Assembly (NCBI GenBank): GCA_023250775.1
Contig: JAHFAA010000300.1
Span: forward strand, 1 to 5,279
DNA length: 5,279 bases
Origin: Bdellovibrionales bacterium
Lineage (GTDB): Bacteria > Bdellovibrionota > Bacteriovoracia > Bacteriovoracales > Bacteriovoracaceae
Reading direction: 5' to 3'
This document shows, in pieces, positions 1 to 5,064 of the stretch (the first letter of the stretch is position 1; each line of letters starts with the position of its first letter). Under the pieces are notes generated by a model, which saw only the letters and a list, made by a program, of their open reading frames with translations, did not search any database and had not been told where the DNA came from. A program made the translations under genes and the position numbers.

Positions 1-207
1 TTCAAAATATTTTCGACGCGCATCCAGGTGCGTTTCCATCAATCGTTCATAGCGATGAACAACTTCATCAAAGTTCATCCTACCTTGTTGCGGCATTGCC
101 CGACTATCTCGATTGGGATTGTTGTTGTTGTTGGGATTGTGTTGCCCGTGTCGGTTTCGTCGTCTGGGGTGTCGACGTGAACGCTGATGAAAATCATCTC
201 TACCCAA
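1..207 (-). CDS. Arg/Asn-rich N-terminal part of a hypothetical protein, TTG start, cut by the window edge
   Basis: Reading the minus strand from a TTG at 207-205 gives 69 uninterrupted codons to base 1, and the gene continues beyond the window. Residues 9-20 are very basic (RSRRHPRRRNRH) and 24-32 are Asn/Pro-rich (NPNNNNNPN). From residue 44 the sequence becomes a regular amphipathic helix (MNFDEVVHRYERLMETHLDA, then RRKYFE). A basic, disordered tail followed by a helical YER-type segment resembles DUF4167-like nucleic-acid-associated proteins, but that is a guess. The TTG is preferred because GAGGAGG lies 4 nt upstream and a stop codon (TGA, 219-217) closes the frame just before it. The only in-frame ATGs (96 and 78) lack a Shine-Dalgarno sequence and would discard the basic tail. 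The gene is transcribed divergently from mdh. Its function is unknown. Confidence 0.62.
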   Translation of the reverse strand, partial: MGRDDFHQRSRRHPRRRNRHGQHNPNNNNNPNRDSRAMPQQGRMNFDEVVHRYERLMETHLDARRKYFE

Positions 208-211
208 GGGG

Positions 212-218
212 CCTCCTC
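212..218 (-). promoter_or_regulatory. Ribosome binding site deciding a TTG start
   Basis: Minus-strand GAGGAGG lies 4 nt before the TTG at 207-205. It is a near-perfect anti-16S match and the main reason for choosing the non-ATG start of the leftmost gene. Confidence 0.55.
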
Positions 219-235
219 AAATTAAGGGATGGAGC

Positions 236-268
236 TTTACAGTGTAACATGGTAAAAATTTATACACT
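236..268 (+). promoter_or_regulatory. Candidate mdh promoter with overlapping dyads
   Basis: TTTACA at 236-241 and TATACA at 261-266 resemble -35 and -10 boxes, but the 19-bp spacer is long. An 11-bp palindrome, TTACA-G-TGTAA (237-247), covers the -35 box. A second inverted repeat, AGTGTA (241-246) with TACACT (263-268), covers the whole element. A regulator bound here could affect both mdh and the divergent minus-strand gene. The rest of the 208-320 spacer holds the two ribosome binding sites and a short CTGAT-TGT-ATCAG dyad (278-290). The promoter assignment is weak. Confidence 0.3.
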
Positions 269-306
269 AAATTCCCTCTGATTGTATCAGATTTTTCTTT
301 ATAAAA

Positions 307-312
307 AAGGAG
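307..312 (+). promoter_or_regulatory. Ribosome binding site of mdh
   Basis: AAGGAG lies 8 nt before the ATG at 321. It fixes that start over the in-frame ATG at 282, which would add 13 residues absent from the family. Confidence 0.85.
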
Positions 313-320
313 ACCTCGTT

Positions 321-1310
321 ATGGCCAAGAAAAGAGTTAAAGTCGCTGTGACTGGAGCCGCCGGACAAATTGGTTACGCTCTGCTTTTTAGAATTGCGAG
401 TGGGCAAATGTTTGGACCTGACACTGAAGTGGAGTTGCAATTGCTTGAACTCGAGCAGGCCTTGGGCGCCTTGAAAGGTGTCGCCATGGAACTGGATGAT
501 TGCGCTTTCCCACTTCTCAAAAATGTTGTCTGTACCAGTGATGTCAACGTCGCTATGAAAGACGTGAACTGGGCCATCTTGGTTGGATCAGTTCCTCGTA
601 AAGACGGCATGGAACGAAGCGATCTTCTACGCATCAATGGCGGTATTTTTACCGTTCAAGGGAAGGCCATTGCCCAAAATGCTTCTCGCGATGTGCGCGT
701 TTTTGTCGTTGGCAACCCATGCAATACCAACTGTCTTATTGCCATGAATGCGGCAAAAGACGTTCCCAAGAATCGCTTTTTTGCCATGACCGCTCTGGAT
801 GAGAATCGTGCTAAAACTCAGCTGGCGCAAAAGGCCGGCGTACCTGTGACCGATGTGAGTAACGTCACCATTTGGGGCAATCACTCGGCCACTCAGTATC
901 CCGATTTTTACAATGCCAAAATCAAAGGCCGTCCCGCCACTGATAGCATTAAAGATCAAGAGTGGCTCAAAACCACTTTCATCGAGACTGTGCAGAAACG
1001 TGGCGCCGCTATTATTAAGGCGCGTGGATTATCAAGTGCCGCTTCCGCTGCCAATGCCGTGGTTGATGGAATTTATAAGCTGACCCACGATACGCCCGCA
1101 GGAGAAACTTTCTCCATGTGTTTGGCCTCAACAGGTGAGTATGGTGTTGATGCTGGGCTGATCTTCTCTTACCCTTGCCGGGTAGAAAAAGGTGAGCTCA
1201 AGGTAGTCCAAGGTGTTCCTCTGAATGATTTTGGAAAAGAAAAATTCCAAAAAACTTTGGAAGAATTACGTGGAGAGCACAAGGCGGTTAAAGAGCTTGG
1301 CCTGCTGTAA
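321..1310 (+). CDS. mdh: Malate dehydrogenase (NAD-type, Thermus/cytosolic group)
   Basis: The 329-residue product should catalyse reversible oxidation of malate to oxaloacetate with NAD in the cytoplasmic TCA cycle. The Rossmann glycine motif TGAAGQIGY is at 11-19, and the acidic residues ending the second strand (LLELE, 41-45) suit NAD. The substrate-binding region VPRKDGMERSDLL (91-103) carries R93 and R99. GNPCNTNC is at 131-138 and TALDENRAK at 157-165, with D160 and R163. The catalytic histidine is H188 in IWGNHS. The ARGLSSAASAAN stretch (244-255) and the GEYG turn (282-285) are also typical. Length and motifs match the Thermus/cytosolic MDH group (about 327-333 aa) rather than the lactate-dehydrogenase-like MDHs. 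The gene stands alone, with a divergent gene upstream and a terminator directly after. Oddly, residue 134 is Cys where this family usually has Ala (NPANTN); Cys at 138 is also found in eukaryotic cytosolic MDH. Confidence 0.96.
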   Translation: MAKKRVKVAVTGAAGQIGYALLFRIASGQMFGPDTEVELQLLELEQALGALKGVAMELDDCAFPLLKNVVCTSDVNVAMKDVNWAILVGSVPRKDGMERSDLLRINGGIFTVQGKAIAQNASRDVRVFVVGNPCNTNCLIAMNAAKDVPKNRFFAMTALDENRAKTQLAQKAGVPVTDVSNVTIWGNHSATQYPDFYNAKIKGRPATDSIKDQEWLKTTFIETVQKRGAAIIKARGLSSAASAANAVVDGIYKLTHDTPAGETFSMCLASTGEYGVDAGLIFSYPCRVEKGELKVVQGVPLNDFGKEKFQKTLEELRGEHKAVKELGLL

Positions 1311-1332
1311 AATTTAATTTCGTTTTATTTGG

Positions 1333-1361
1333 GGCCCCTCTGCTAAAGAGGGGCCTTTTTT
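1333..1361 (+). terminator. Intrinsic terminator of mdh
   Basis: The perfect 9-bp GC-rich stem GGCCCCTCT (1333-1341) / AGAGGGGCC (1347-1355) has a 5-nt loop (GCTAA) and is followed by six T residues. It lies 22 nt after the mdh stop. Its T-tract overlaps the stop codon (1362-1360) of the convergent minus-strand gene. On the minus strand the hairpin is not followed by a T-run, so it probably works in one direction only. Confidence 0.93.
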
Positions 1362-1806
1362 ATTTGTTGTTTTGAGATTTTTTCATCCACACAAATTCAC
1401 GAGCGAGAACCACCCAGTCGTGAGTGCTGTCTAAAATATTCTTCTCATCGCGAAAGCATTTGACGGCGTGGTTTGATGCCTGAACTTGTCGCAGTCTTAG
1501 TTTCGGCCCACACGGCCCCTCTTCTGAAATGACGGTTCCTTGCGCCAGGGTATTTTCAATGCCTTTTTTGAAATAGGCATATTCGCTGGCGGTTAAATTG
1601 GAGGTTTCAATCGAGGTCACACCTTGAATTAATCCCAGTCGATAGTCCTTGATGCCATCTGAATGTTCATGAATGGAAAGCACAATTCCAAATGAATGGT
1701 CTTTTTCTAAGTCGAGAGTTAATTGCTCCAACAAAGAAGTCTCTTCGGCGGCACAAACGCTGACCAAAAAGAGAAAGGGCCATAATATTTTCACGAGTGC
1801 GCTCAT
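1360..1806 (-). CDS. Small exported protein of unknown function (148 aa)
   Basis: I do not recognise this family. From the chosen start (MSALVKILW), residues 5-18 form a hydrophobic Sec signal peptide. Cleavage is likely around VCA-A or CAA-E (18-21), leaving a mature periplasmic or secreted protein of about 128 residues. That part is mixed helix/strand, with only two cysteines (C99, C117) that could form a disulfide, and a Lys-rich C-terminus. VSVC does not fit a lipobox because -1 is Val. The start at 1806 is preferred over the in-frame ATG at 1830. Its ATG overlaps the stop of the upstream gene as TAATG, and it gives a proper signal peptide without an added charged leader (MPGSERKI). The best Shine-Dalgarno (GGAG, 1823-1820) is 13 nt away, so translation is probably coupled to the upstream gene. 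It is convergent with mdh. Confidence 0.8.
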   Translation of the reverse strand: MSALVKILWPFLFLVSVCAAEETSLLEQLTLDLEKDHSFGIVLSIHEHSDGIKDYRLGLIQGVTSIETSNLTASEYAYFKKGIENTLAQGTVISEEGPCGPKLRLRQVQASNHAVKCFRDEKNILDSTHDWVVLAREFVWMKKSQNNK

Positions 1807-2825
1807 TATTTTTCGCTCGCTCCCGGGCATTGCAGTGACGAACTCAGGTAGGACAATTTTGCTTGCGCATTAATTTGTTTTTTCCATTCACCAGCAGCGT
1901 TCTGATTACTGCCTTGTTCCTGATAAGCGCAGCCGTAGAGCGCTTCGGGATAAAAGGCCAATAGACGCAATTCGGGTGCGATCAGATGATGAATCCCTTG
2001 GTGCTCAAGATTTTGGATTAAACGCCATTTTTGATAGGCCGAGGAGGCATTGACGTTGGGAGGCAGTGGTTTGAACGCGGCCAGGGCCTGTTCCTGCTGG
2101 TGGGAACTGGCCTGCTTAAAAATTTCCTGCGCAAACAATGAAGCGACCAAGACATTGGGGAGTACCGAGAGTGCCGGGCACAAAAACAGCAGATCTTTTT
2201 CCTGATCGACGTTCAAGAAAAATGGATTTAAATCACAGCGAGGATCATGAGTCAGGATTCGAACTTCTTTTTTTCGGATTTGCTCTTCACCGGAGAAGTT
2301 TTTTTGTTCGTCGAAATAAAGTTTCGATAAAACTTGCAAGCGTGGTAACTGCGAGCTAGCGGGGGTGTTATCTTTGATTTTTAGACGTGAAAGAATTTGT
2401 TCTAGTGACACTCCTTGTTCCATGTCGTGTGAGACCTGACTTACATTTTCTATCGGAGTTGAGCGGGAGAAAAAGGGTCTAAGAATATTGGTGGGGAGGG
2501 CACCAAGAACAGAGGCACTGCCTCCCAAGAAAATGGCGGGATCATTGTGGTTAAAAATGTGACAGTCGAAGGTCAGTTCTTCAAAGGAGCAGGTTTCCCA
2601 AAGATGCGGACCACTTTTTGGCAGTTTCTCGGCCTCTGTGCGAATCATGCCTGGATTTTGTTCGCAGTGATTCACGGCCGGTAATCCCATCGAGGAAAAG
2701 GCCCCTTGCGCGTGTTCAAAATAGTTGATGATAAAATGTTCCAGCGATTGGTGCTCAGCTGAGGTCTGGGCCATGAGGGGCAGGCACAAAAACACCAATG
2801 TCATGACGGCCAAATGTTTCTTCAT
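1806..2825 (-). CDS. Exported cysteine-containing protein of unknown function (339 aa)
   Basis: No family is recognised. The first 20 residues form a clear Sec signal peptide (MKKHLAVMTLVFLCLPLMAQ), with likely cleavage near LMA-Q (18-19), so the protein should be periplasmic or secreted. The mature part has seven cysteines (54, 79, 88, 197, 216, 299, 333), suggesting several disulfides. It has no membrane segment and no recognisable catalytic motif. A Gly/Ser stretch (GGSASVLGALP, 101-111) and a central Gln-rich helical region (about 231-250) are visible. The start is supported by GGAGGAG, 5 nt upstream. It is the first gene of a pair, and its TAA shares a base with the ATG of the next exported protein, so the two are probably made together and may interact. 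A 193-nt spacer with hairpins separates it from the lipoprotein gene upstream. Confidence 0.85.
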   Translation of the reverse strand: MKKHLAVMTLVFLCLPLMAQTSAEHQSLEHFIINYFEHAQGAFSSMGLPAVNHCEQNPGMIRTEAEKLPKSGPHLWETCSFEELTFDCHIFNHNDPAIFLGGSASVLGALPTNILRPFFSRSTPIENVSQVSHDMEQGVSLEQILSRLKIKDNTPASSQLPRLQVLSKLYFDEQKNFSGEEQIRKKEVRILTHDPRCDLNPFFLNVDQEKDLLFLCPALSVLPNVLVASLFAQEIFKQASSHQQEQALAAFKPLPPNVNASSAYQKWRLIQNLEHQGIHHLIAPELRLLAFYPEALYGCAYQEQGSNQNAAGEWKKQINAQAKLSYLSSSLQCPGASEK

Positions 2826-2930
2826 AGAGACTCCTCCCCATGGCCGTATCGACCATTCATGCTTGATTGATCAGTTTATTTTTCGGCAAAGCTTGAGAGA
2901 TAAGTGCGGGAAAAGATTGCTTCAAACGCG

Positions 2931-2964
2931 GCAAAGGCCCATTGGTTGTCCAATAGGCCTTTGC
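2931..2964. repeat. Long imperfect hairpin in the 2826-3018 spacer
   Basis: GCAAAGGCC (2931-2939) pairs with GGCCTTTGC (2956-2964). After one C/A mismatch, ATTGG (2941-2945) pairs with CCAAT (2950-2954) around a TTGT loop. That gives 14 pairs with a 4-nt loop. Neither strand has a T-run after it, so it is not a standard terminator. It lies between the lipoprotein gene and the secreted-protein pair, all on the minus strand, and could be a processing, stability or attenuation element. The rest of the spacer shows no convincing gene. Confidence 0.75.
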
Positions 2965-2988
2965 TTGCTCAAGAAAGGAGTGAGAAAG

Positions 2989-3006
2989 CTTTCCCCTTAG
3001 GGAAAG
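2989..3006 (-). repeat. Short hairpin just after the lipoprotein gene (possible weak terminator)
   Basis: CTTTCCC (2989-2995) and GGGAAAG (3000-3006) form a 7-bp perfect stem with a 4-nt loop. It begins 12 nt after the lipoprotein stop on the minus strand. The following minus-strand sequence is pyrimidine-rich (CTTTCTCACTCC) but lacks a real T-run, so termination would be partial at best. Confidence 0.45.
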
Positions 3007-3018
3007 ATGGTAACGTTA

Positions 3019-3183
3019 TTAGTGTCGGTCATGAAAAACGAGCGGTCGTTGGGGCTCATTTTTCCGGTCCGTATCTCCGCTACCCGTGCGTCCTTGCTGG
3101 GTAGTTGAACAGGAAGTAACCAGAAAAATCAGAAAGAAAATCAAGAAAATGTGTCGAGCTGTCGTTGTCATATTTGTGTTCAT
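3019..3183 (-). CDS. Very small lipoprotein (54 aa), unknown function
   Basis: The product is a miniature lipoprotein. It has a short polar N-terminus with R10, then a hydrophobic core (IFLIFFLIFLV, 12-22) ending in the lipobox VTSC with the lipidated C25. The mature chain would be only about 30 residues, polar and charged (TQQGRTGSGDTDRKNEPQ), with no second cysteine. Asp is not at +2 (Ser is), so the usual Lol logic would send it to the outer membrane. The start at 3183 is supported by AAGGAGG 5 nt upstream. An in-frame ATG at 3207 would lie before that site. The gene is preceded by a sigma-54 promoter with a leader of about 28 nt. Size and layout recall entericidin-like peptides, but the sequence does not match them, so no function is assigned. 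Other minus-strand genes flank it. Confidence 0.8.
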   Translation of the reverse strand: MNTNMTTTARHIFLIFFLIFLVTSCSTTQQGRTGSGDTDRKNEPQRPLVFHDRH

Positions 3184-3188
3184 CCAGG

Positions 3189-3195
3189 CCTCCTT
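3189..3195 (-). promoter_or_regulatory. Ribosome binding site of the small lipoprotein
   Basis: Minus-strand AAGGAGG lies 5 nt before the ATG at 3183. It decides that start over the in-frame ATGs at 3207 and 3171. Confidence 0.85.
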
Positions 3196-3221
3196 GCCAC
3201 GATTCACTTACACTTTAATAA

Positions 3222-3237
3222 TGCCAATATCGTGCCA
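3222..3237 (-). promoter_or_regulatory. Sigma-54 (-24/-12) promoter of the small lipoprotein
   Basis: The minus strand reads TGGCACG-ATAT-TGGCA, against the sigma-54 consensus TGGCACG-N4-TTGCW. Only the second base of the -12 box differs. The invariant GG and GC pairs are at the required spacing, with the -24 G at 3235 and the -12 C at 3223. Transcription would start near 3211, giving a leader of about 28 nt that contains the AAGGAGG site. Position, orientation and match all agree. Activation would need an enhancer-binding protein, whose gene is not in this window. Confidence 0.82.
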
Positions 3238-3287
3238 ACTTTTATGTAGGGTAAAATTTGTTCAAATCGCTCAAAAGGTCTTGAAAG

Positions 3288-3302
3288 CGGCAAACTGTGC
3301 CG
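3288..3302. promoter_or_regulatory. Candidate enhancer dyad upstream of the sigma-54 promoter
   Basis: CGGCA-N5-TGCCG is a perfect 5-bp inverted repeat about 77-91 nt upstream of the predicted start, the distance at which sigma-54 activators often bind. It could also be a weak hairpin behind the cNMP-binding gene. A second dyad, ATTTG-TT-CAAAT, lies at 3256-3267. The rest of the 3184-3402 spacer shows no gene and no clear terminator. Confidence 0.3.
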
Positions 3303-3402
3303 TAAATCTGTGTTTTTGAGGGCCAAGCTGGGGCCTGTTTGTCGTCTGATTTGTCACCGCTGAAAAGTTTGGACCCTTTTTGCGCCCAATACCTGAGAGT
3401 AA

Positions 3403-3858
3403 TTATTTTCTTTGCTCTCGAGCTTTTTTGATGAGCTGGAAATAATGAGTTTGTTGTTTCATGTCGAGAGGCTGGATCCCTTTTGTACTATGTTTCTTGA
3501 TGCCTTTTACTCGGATAACTTCATCAGCATGGCGAAGTTTTTTACAGATCGAAGTTGCCAGTGTGTAGAGCCACAAGGGAAATTGTTTTTCCACTTCCTT
3601 AACCGGGATTCGCACCAATTCGCTATCTGCAAGGGCAATGACGGTGGCCGATCGAGGTTGTCGATCAAAGAAAGACATCTCACCAAAATATTCGCCCTTG
3701 CCGAGAGTCGCCAGCGGCGTAACTTGACTTCCTTTCAAGACACACACCAGTAATTCCCCGCTGTGAACAAAGTAGAGGTCATGGTCGTGTTCACCTTCGA
3801 GGCAAAGGACTTCATCTTTCTTGAGTTCGTGGGCGAGTGGGCCAGTGAGATGAGACAT
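3403..3858 (-). CDS. Stand-alone cyclic-nucleotide-binding domain protein (151 aa)
   Basis: This is a cytoplasmic cNMP sensor. Residues about 8-110 form a CRP-type beta-roll: GELLVCVLKG at 34-43, then the phosphate-binding cassette FGEMSFFDRQPRSATV at 58-73. The ligand-contacting residues are intact (E60 for the ribose, R69 and S70 for the phosphate), so cAMP or cGMP binding is plausible. Instead of the helix-turn-helix of Crp/Fnr regulators, there is only a short basic helical tail (115-151, rich in Lys/Arg/Gln), so it is probably not a DNA-binding regulator. It would act by contacting a partner. The start has AGGAG 8 nt upstream. The gene follows the TPR/SGNH-like gene by 22 nt on the same strand, so the two are probably co-transcribed. 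No clear terminator follows it. Confidence 0.9.
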   Translation of the reverse strand: MSHLTGPLAHELKKDEVLCLEGEHDHDLYFVHSGELLVCVLKGSQVTPLATLGKGEYFGEMSFFDRQPRSATVIALADSELVRIPVKEVEKQFPLWLYTLATSICKKLRHADEVIRVKGIKKHSTKGIQPLDMKQQTHYFQLIKKAREQRK

Positions 3859-3880
3859 AGGATGAGCTCCTGGAGTCAGC

Positions 3881-5008
3881 TTACAGATTGAATATTTTTT
3901 TCAACTTTTCTTTCAAAAAATTAGACACCAATTTGAAATAGACATCTTGAGGATAGCTATCGTTTAAAAAGAGCGTGTCCTTGCCAAACTGACCGTTGAC
4001 CAGGAGATCAAAGTCAATGAGAGTCTGACCATATTCCTGCGCCAGATTGCGATTGAGTTGATTGAGAACAGGATGAGCGCGCCACAGCTCACAATCAAAG
4101 GCCACGCCTTTATAAAAGGCCTCTTTGGCCAGGGCCAGCTGGCCGGACTCTCGTGCCGCTCGGCCTAACATGAATTCCAAGTTTGCATTACCGGGAATTG
4201 CTTCAACAATGGGCATGAGAACATTGTAGGCCGTCTTAAAATCACCTTGCTCAAAGAGTTCTTGAATTTTCACTTCTTCCGTCATGGTGGTGGTGGTGAT
4301 CATATCCGAACACACTTTTTTTGGAGCGACCTCAAGATTGATAGGGGCGGTGATCACAACGAGAGAACTCTCATGCTCGCGGGCCAGCGTGTGTAATTCG
4401 CGTAATTCACTTTCGTAAAGCTTGAAGGAGAGCTTGAAAAACTCGAGTTCCTCATGCCCTTGTTGAAAGTTCACTTCCTCGCGTTTGACCTTGGTATCGT
4501 TTAACAGGACATGCTCGGGAGTGGTGTAGAGAACTTTACTGGCGAAAGGAAAAGTCATGATCAAGGTCGCCATTTTGGGATTGGCGAACATCTTAAAGTT
4601 TAGCATGATCTTGCTATACTCTTTAATGTTGAATTTACTTTCAAATCCTTCCTCAGAACCGCCTAAATAAATGACAACTTTTGGCCATTTGGATAATTGC
4701 TTGAGTCGCGCCAGCGTTCGATGCAAACCTTCTCCTTCGAAGGCCCAGCTGTGCAGCTTCAGGGGAGTCTTGATATTGCTCGACAACTCCTGGATAAGCT
4801 CGGCCGTGAAGCGGTTGAAACTTACCCCCAGCCGATCTCCCACGAGGAGAATATTGGCATCTTCAGCGGCGTGAAGATCTTCTGCTGGCGAGATGCTGAT
4901 CAGGTAAGGATAAGGAATAATCTGAATGGGAGCGTTTCTGGCCGAATAAAAAAATAGGGCCAACGCGACAAGTAATGAGCTAAGGATAATAAGAATGAAA
5001 CTTTTCAT
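3881..5008 (-). CDS. Membrane-anchored SGNH-hydrolase-like protein with TPR insertion, probably catalytically dead
   Basis: The 375-residue product has an N-terminal signal anchor (about 3-21), so the body should face the periplasm. Residues 50-235 resemble an SGNH/GDSL hydrolase. Block I is ILLVGDRLG (53-61), with Arg59 where the catalytic Ser belongs. Block II is FEGEGLHRTL (90-99), and block III is YLGGSEE (114-120), in place of GxND. A TPR-like helical stretch (about 245-305: FEQGDFKTAYNVL, then ESGQLALAKEAF) is inserted. The usual closing part of this architecture follows (WRAHPVLNQLNRNLA at 309-323, LIDFD at 330-334, and LFLNDSYP at 346-353). There the D-x-x-H of block V appears as N-D-S-Y. 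With Ser, Asp and His all seemingly replaced, a binding or scaffold role is more likely than hydrolysis. The start at 5008 is chosen because the upstream extension (to 5197) lies antisense to the next gene. The Shine-Dalgarno sequence is weak. It is the first gene of an operon with the cNMP-binding protein. Confidence 0.75.
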   Translation of the reverse strand: MKSFILIILSSLLVALALFFYSARNAPIQIIPYPYLISISPAEDLHAAEDANILLVGDRLGVSFNRFTAELIQELSSNIKTPLKLHSWAFEGEGLHRTLARLKQLSKWPKVVIYLGGSEEGFESKFNIKEYSKIMLNFKMFANPKMATLIMTFPFASKVLYTTPEHVLLNDTKVKREEVNFQQGHEELEFFKLSFKLYESELRELHTLAREHESSLVVITAPINLEVAPKKVCSDMITTTTMTEEVKIQELFEQGDFKTAYNVLMPIVEAIPGNANLEFMLGRAARESGQLALAKEAFYKGVAFDCELWRAHPVLNQLNRNLAQEYGQTLIDFDLLVNGQFGKDTLFLNDSYPQDVYFKLVSNFLKEKLKKIFNL

Positions 5009-5023
5009 GGGCCACTTAGCTTT

Positions 5024-5053
5024 ATTGTAACTGAAATTTCTGATAGATGTACA
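5024..5053 (-). promoter_or_regulatory. Candidate sigma-70-type promoter of the SGNH-like/cNMP operon
   Basis: On the minus strand, TACAAT (5029-5024) is a good -10 box. TGTACA (5053-5048) is a 4/6 match to the -35 box, 18 bp away. Transcription would begin near 5017, leaving a leader of only about 9 nt, in keeping with the poor Shine-Dalgarno of the gene. The element fills the 56-nt divergent spacer shared with the U32 gene. Confidence 0.35.
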
Positions 5054-5064
5054 TTTTAGGTGGC

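Noticed and set aside
96..281. Plus-strand open frame rich in Cys/Trp near the left end
   Set aside because: It is opposite the Arg/Asn-rich minus-strand gene. Its odd composition simply reflects the antisense of the Asn-codon run, and it has no ribosome binding site.
282..320. N-terminal extension of malate dehydrogenase to the ATG at 282
   Set aside because: The added 13 residues do not belong to the family, and the AAGGAG site is placed for the ATG at 321.
374..959. Minus-strand open frames inside mdh
   Set aside because: They are antisense shadows of a fully conserved enzyme and have no start signals or recognisable motifs.
1750..1761. Lipobox in the 148-aa exported protein (VSVC)
   Set aside because: The -1 residue is Val rather than Gly/Ala/Ser, and a normal signal peptidase I site (CAA) follows directly.
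2931..2964. Long hairpin as an intrinsic terminator
   Set aside because: No T-run follows the stem on either strand.
2725..3104. Plus-strand open frames across the hairpin spacer
   Set aside because: They overlap the ends of two minus-strand genes, lack plausible ribosome binding sites, and their composition is not protein-like.
3412..3753. Plus-strand open frame opposite the cNMP-binding gene
   Set aside because: It is antisense to a gene with an intact and diagnostic phosphate-binding cassette.
4284..4303. GTG triplet repeat within the SGNH-like gene
   Set aside because: It is only four or five units encoding a short Thr run, not a tandem array of note.
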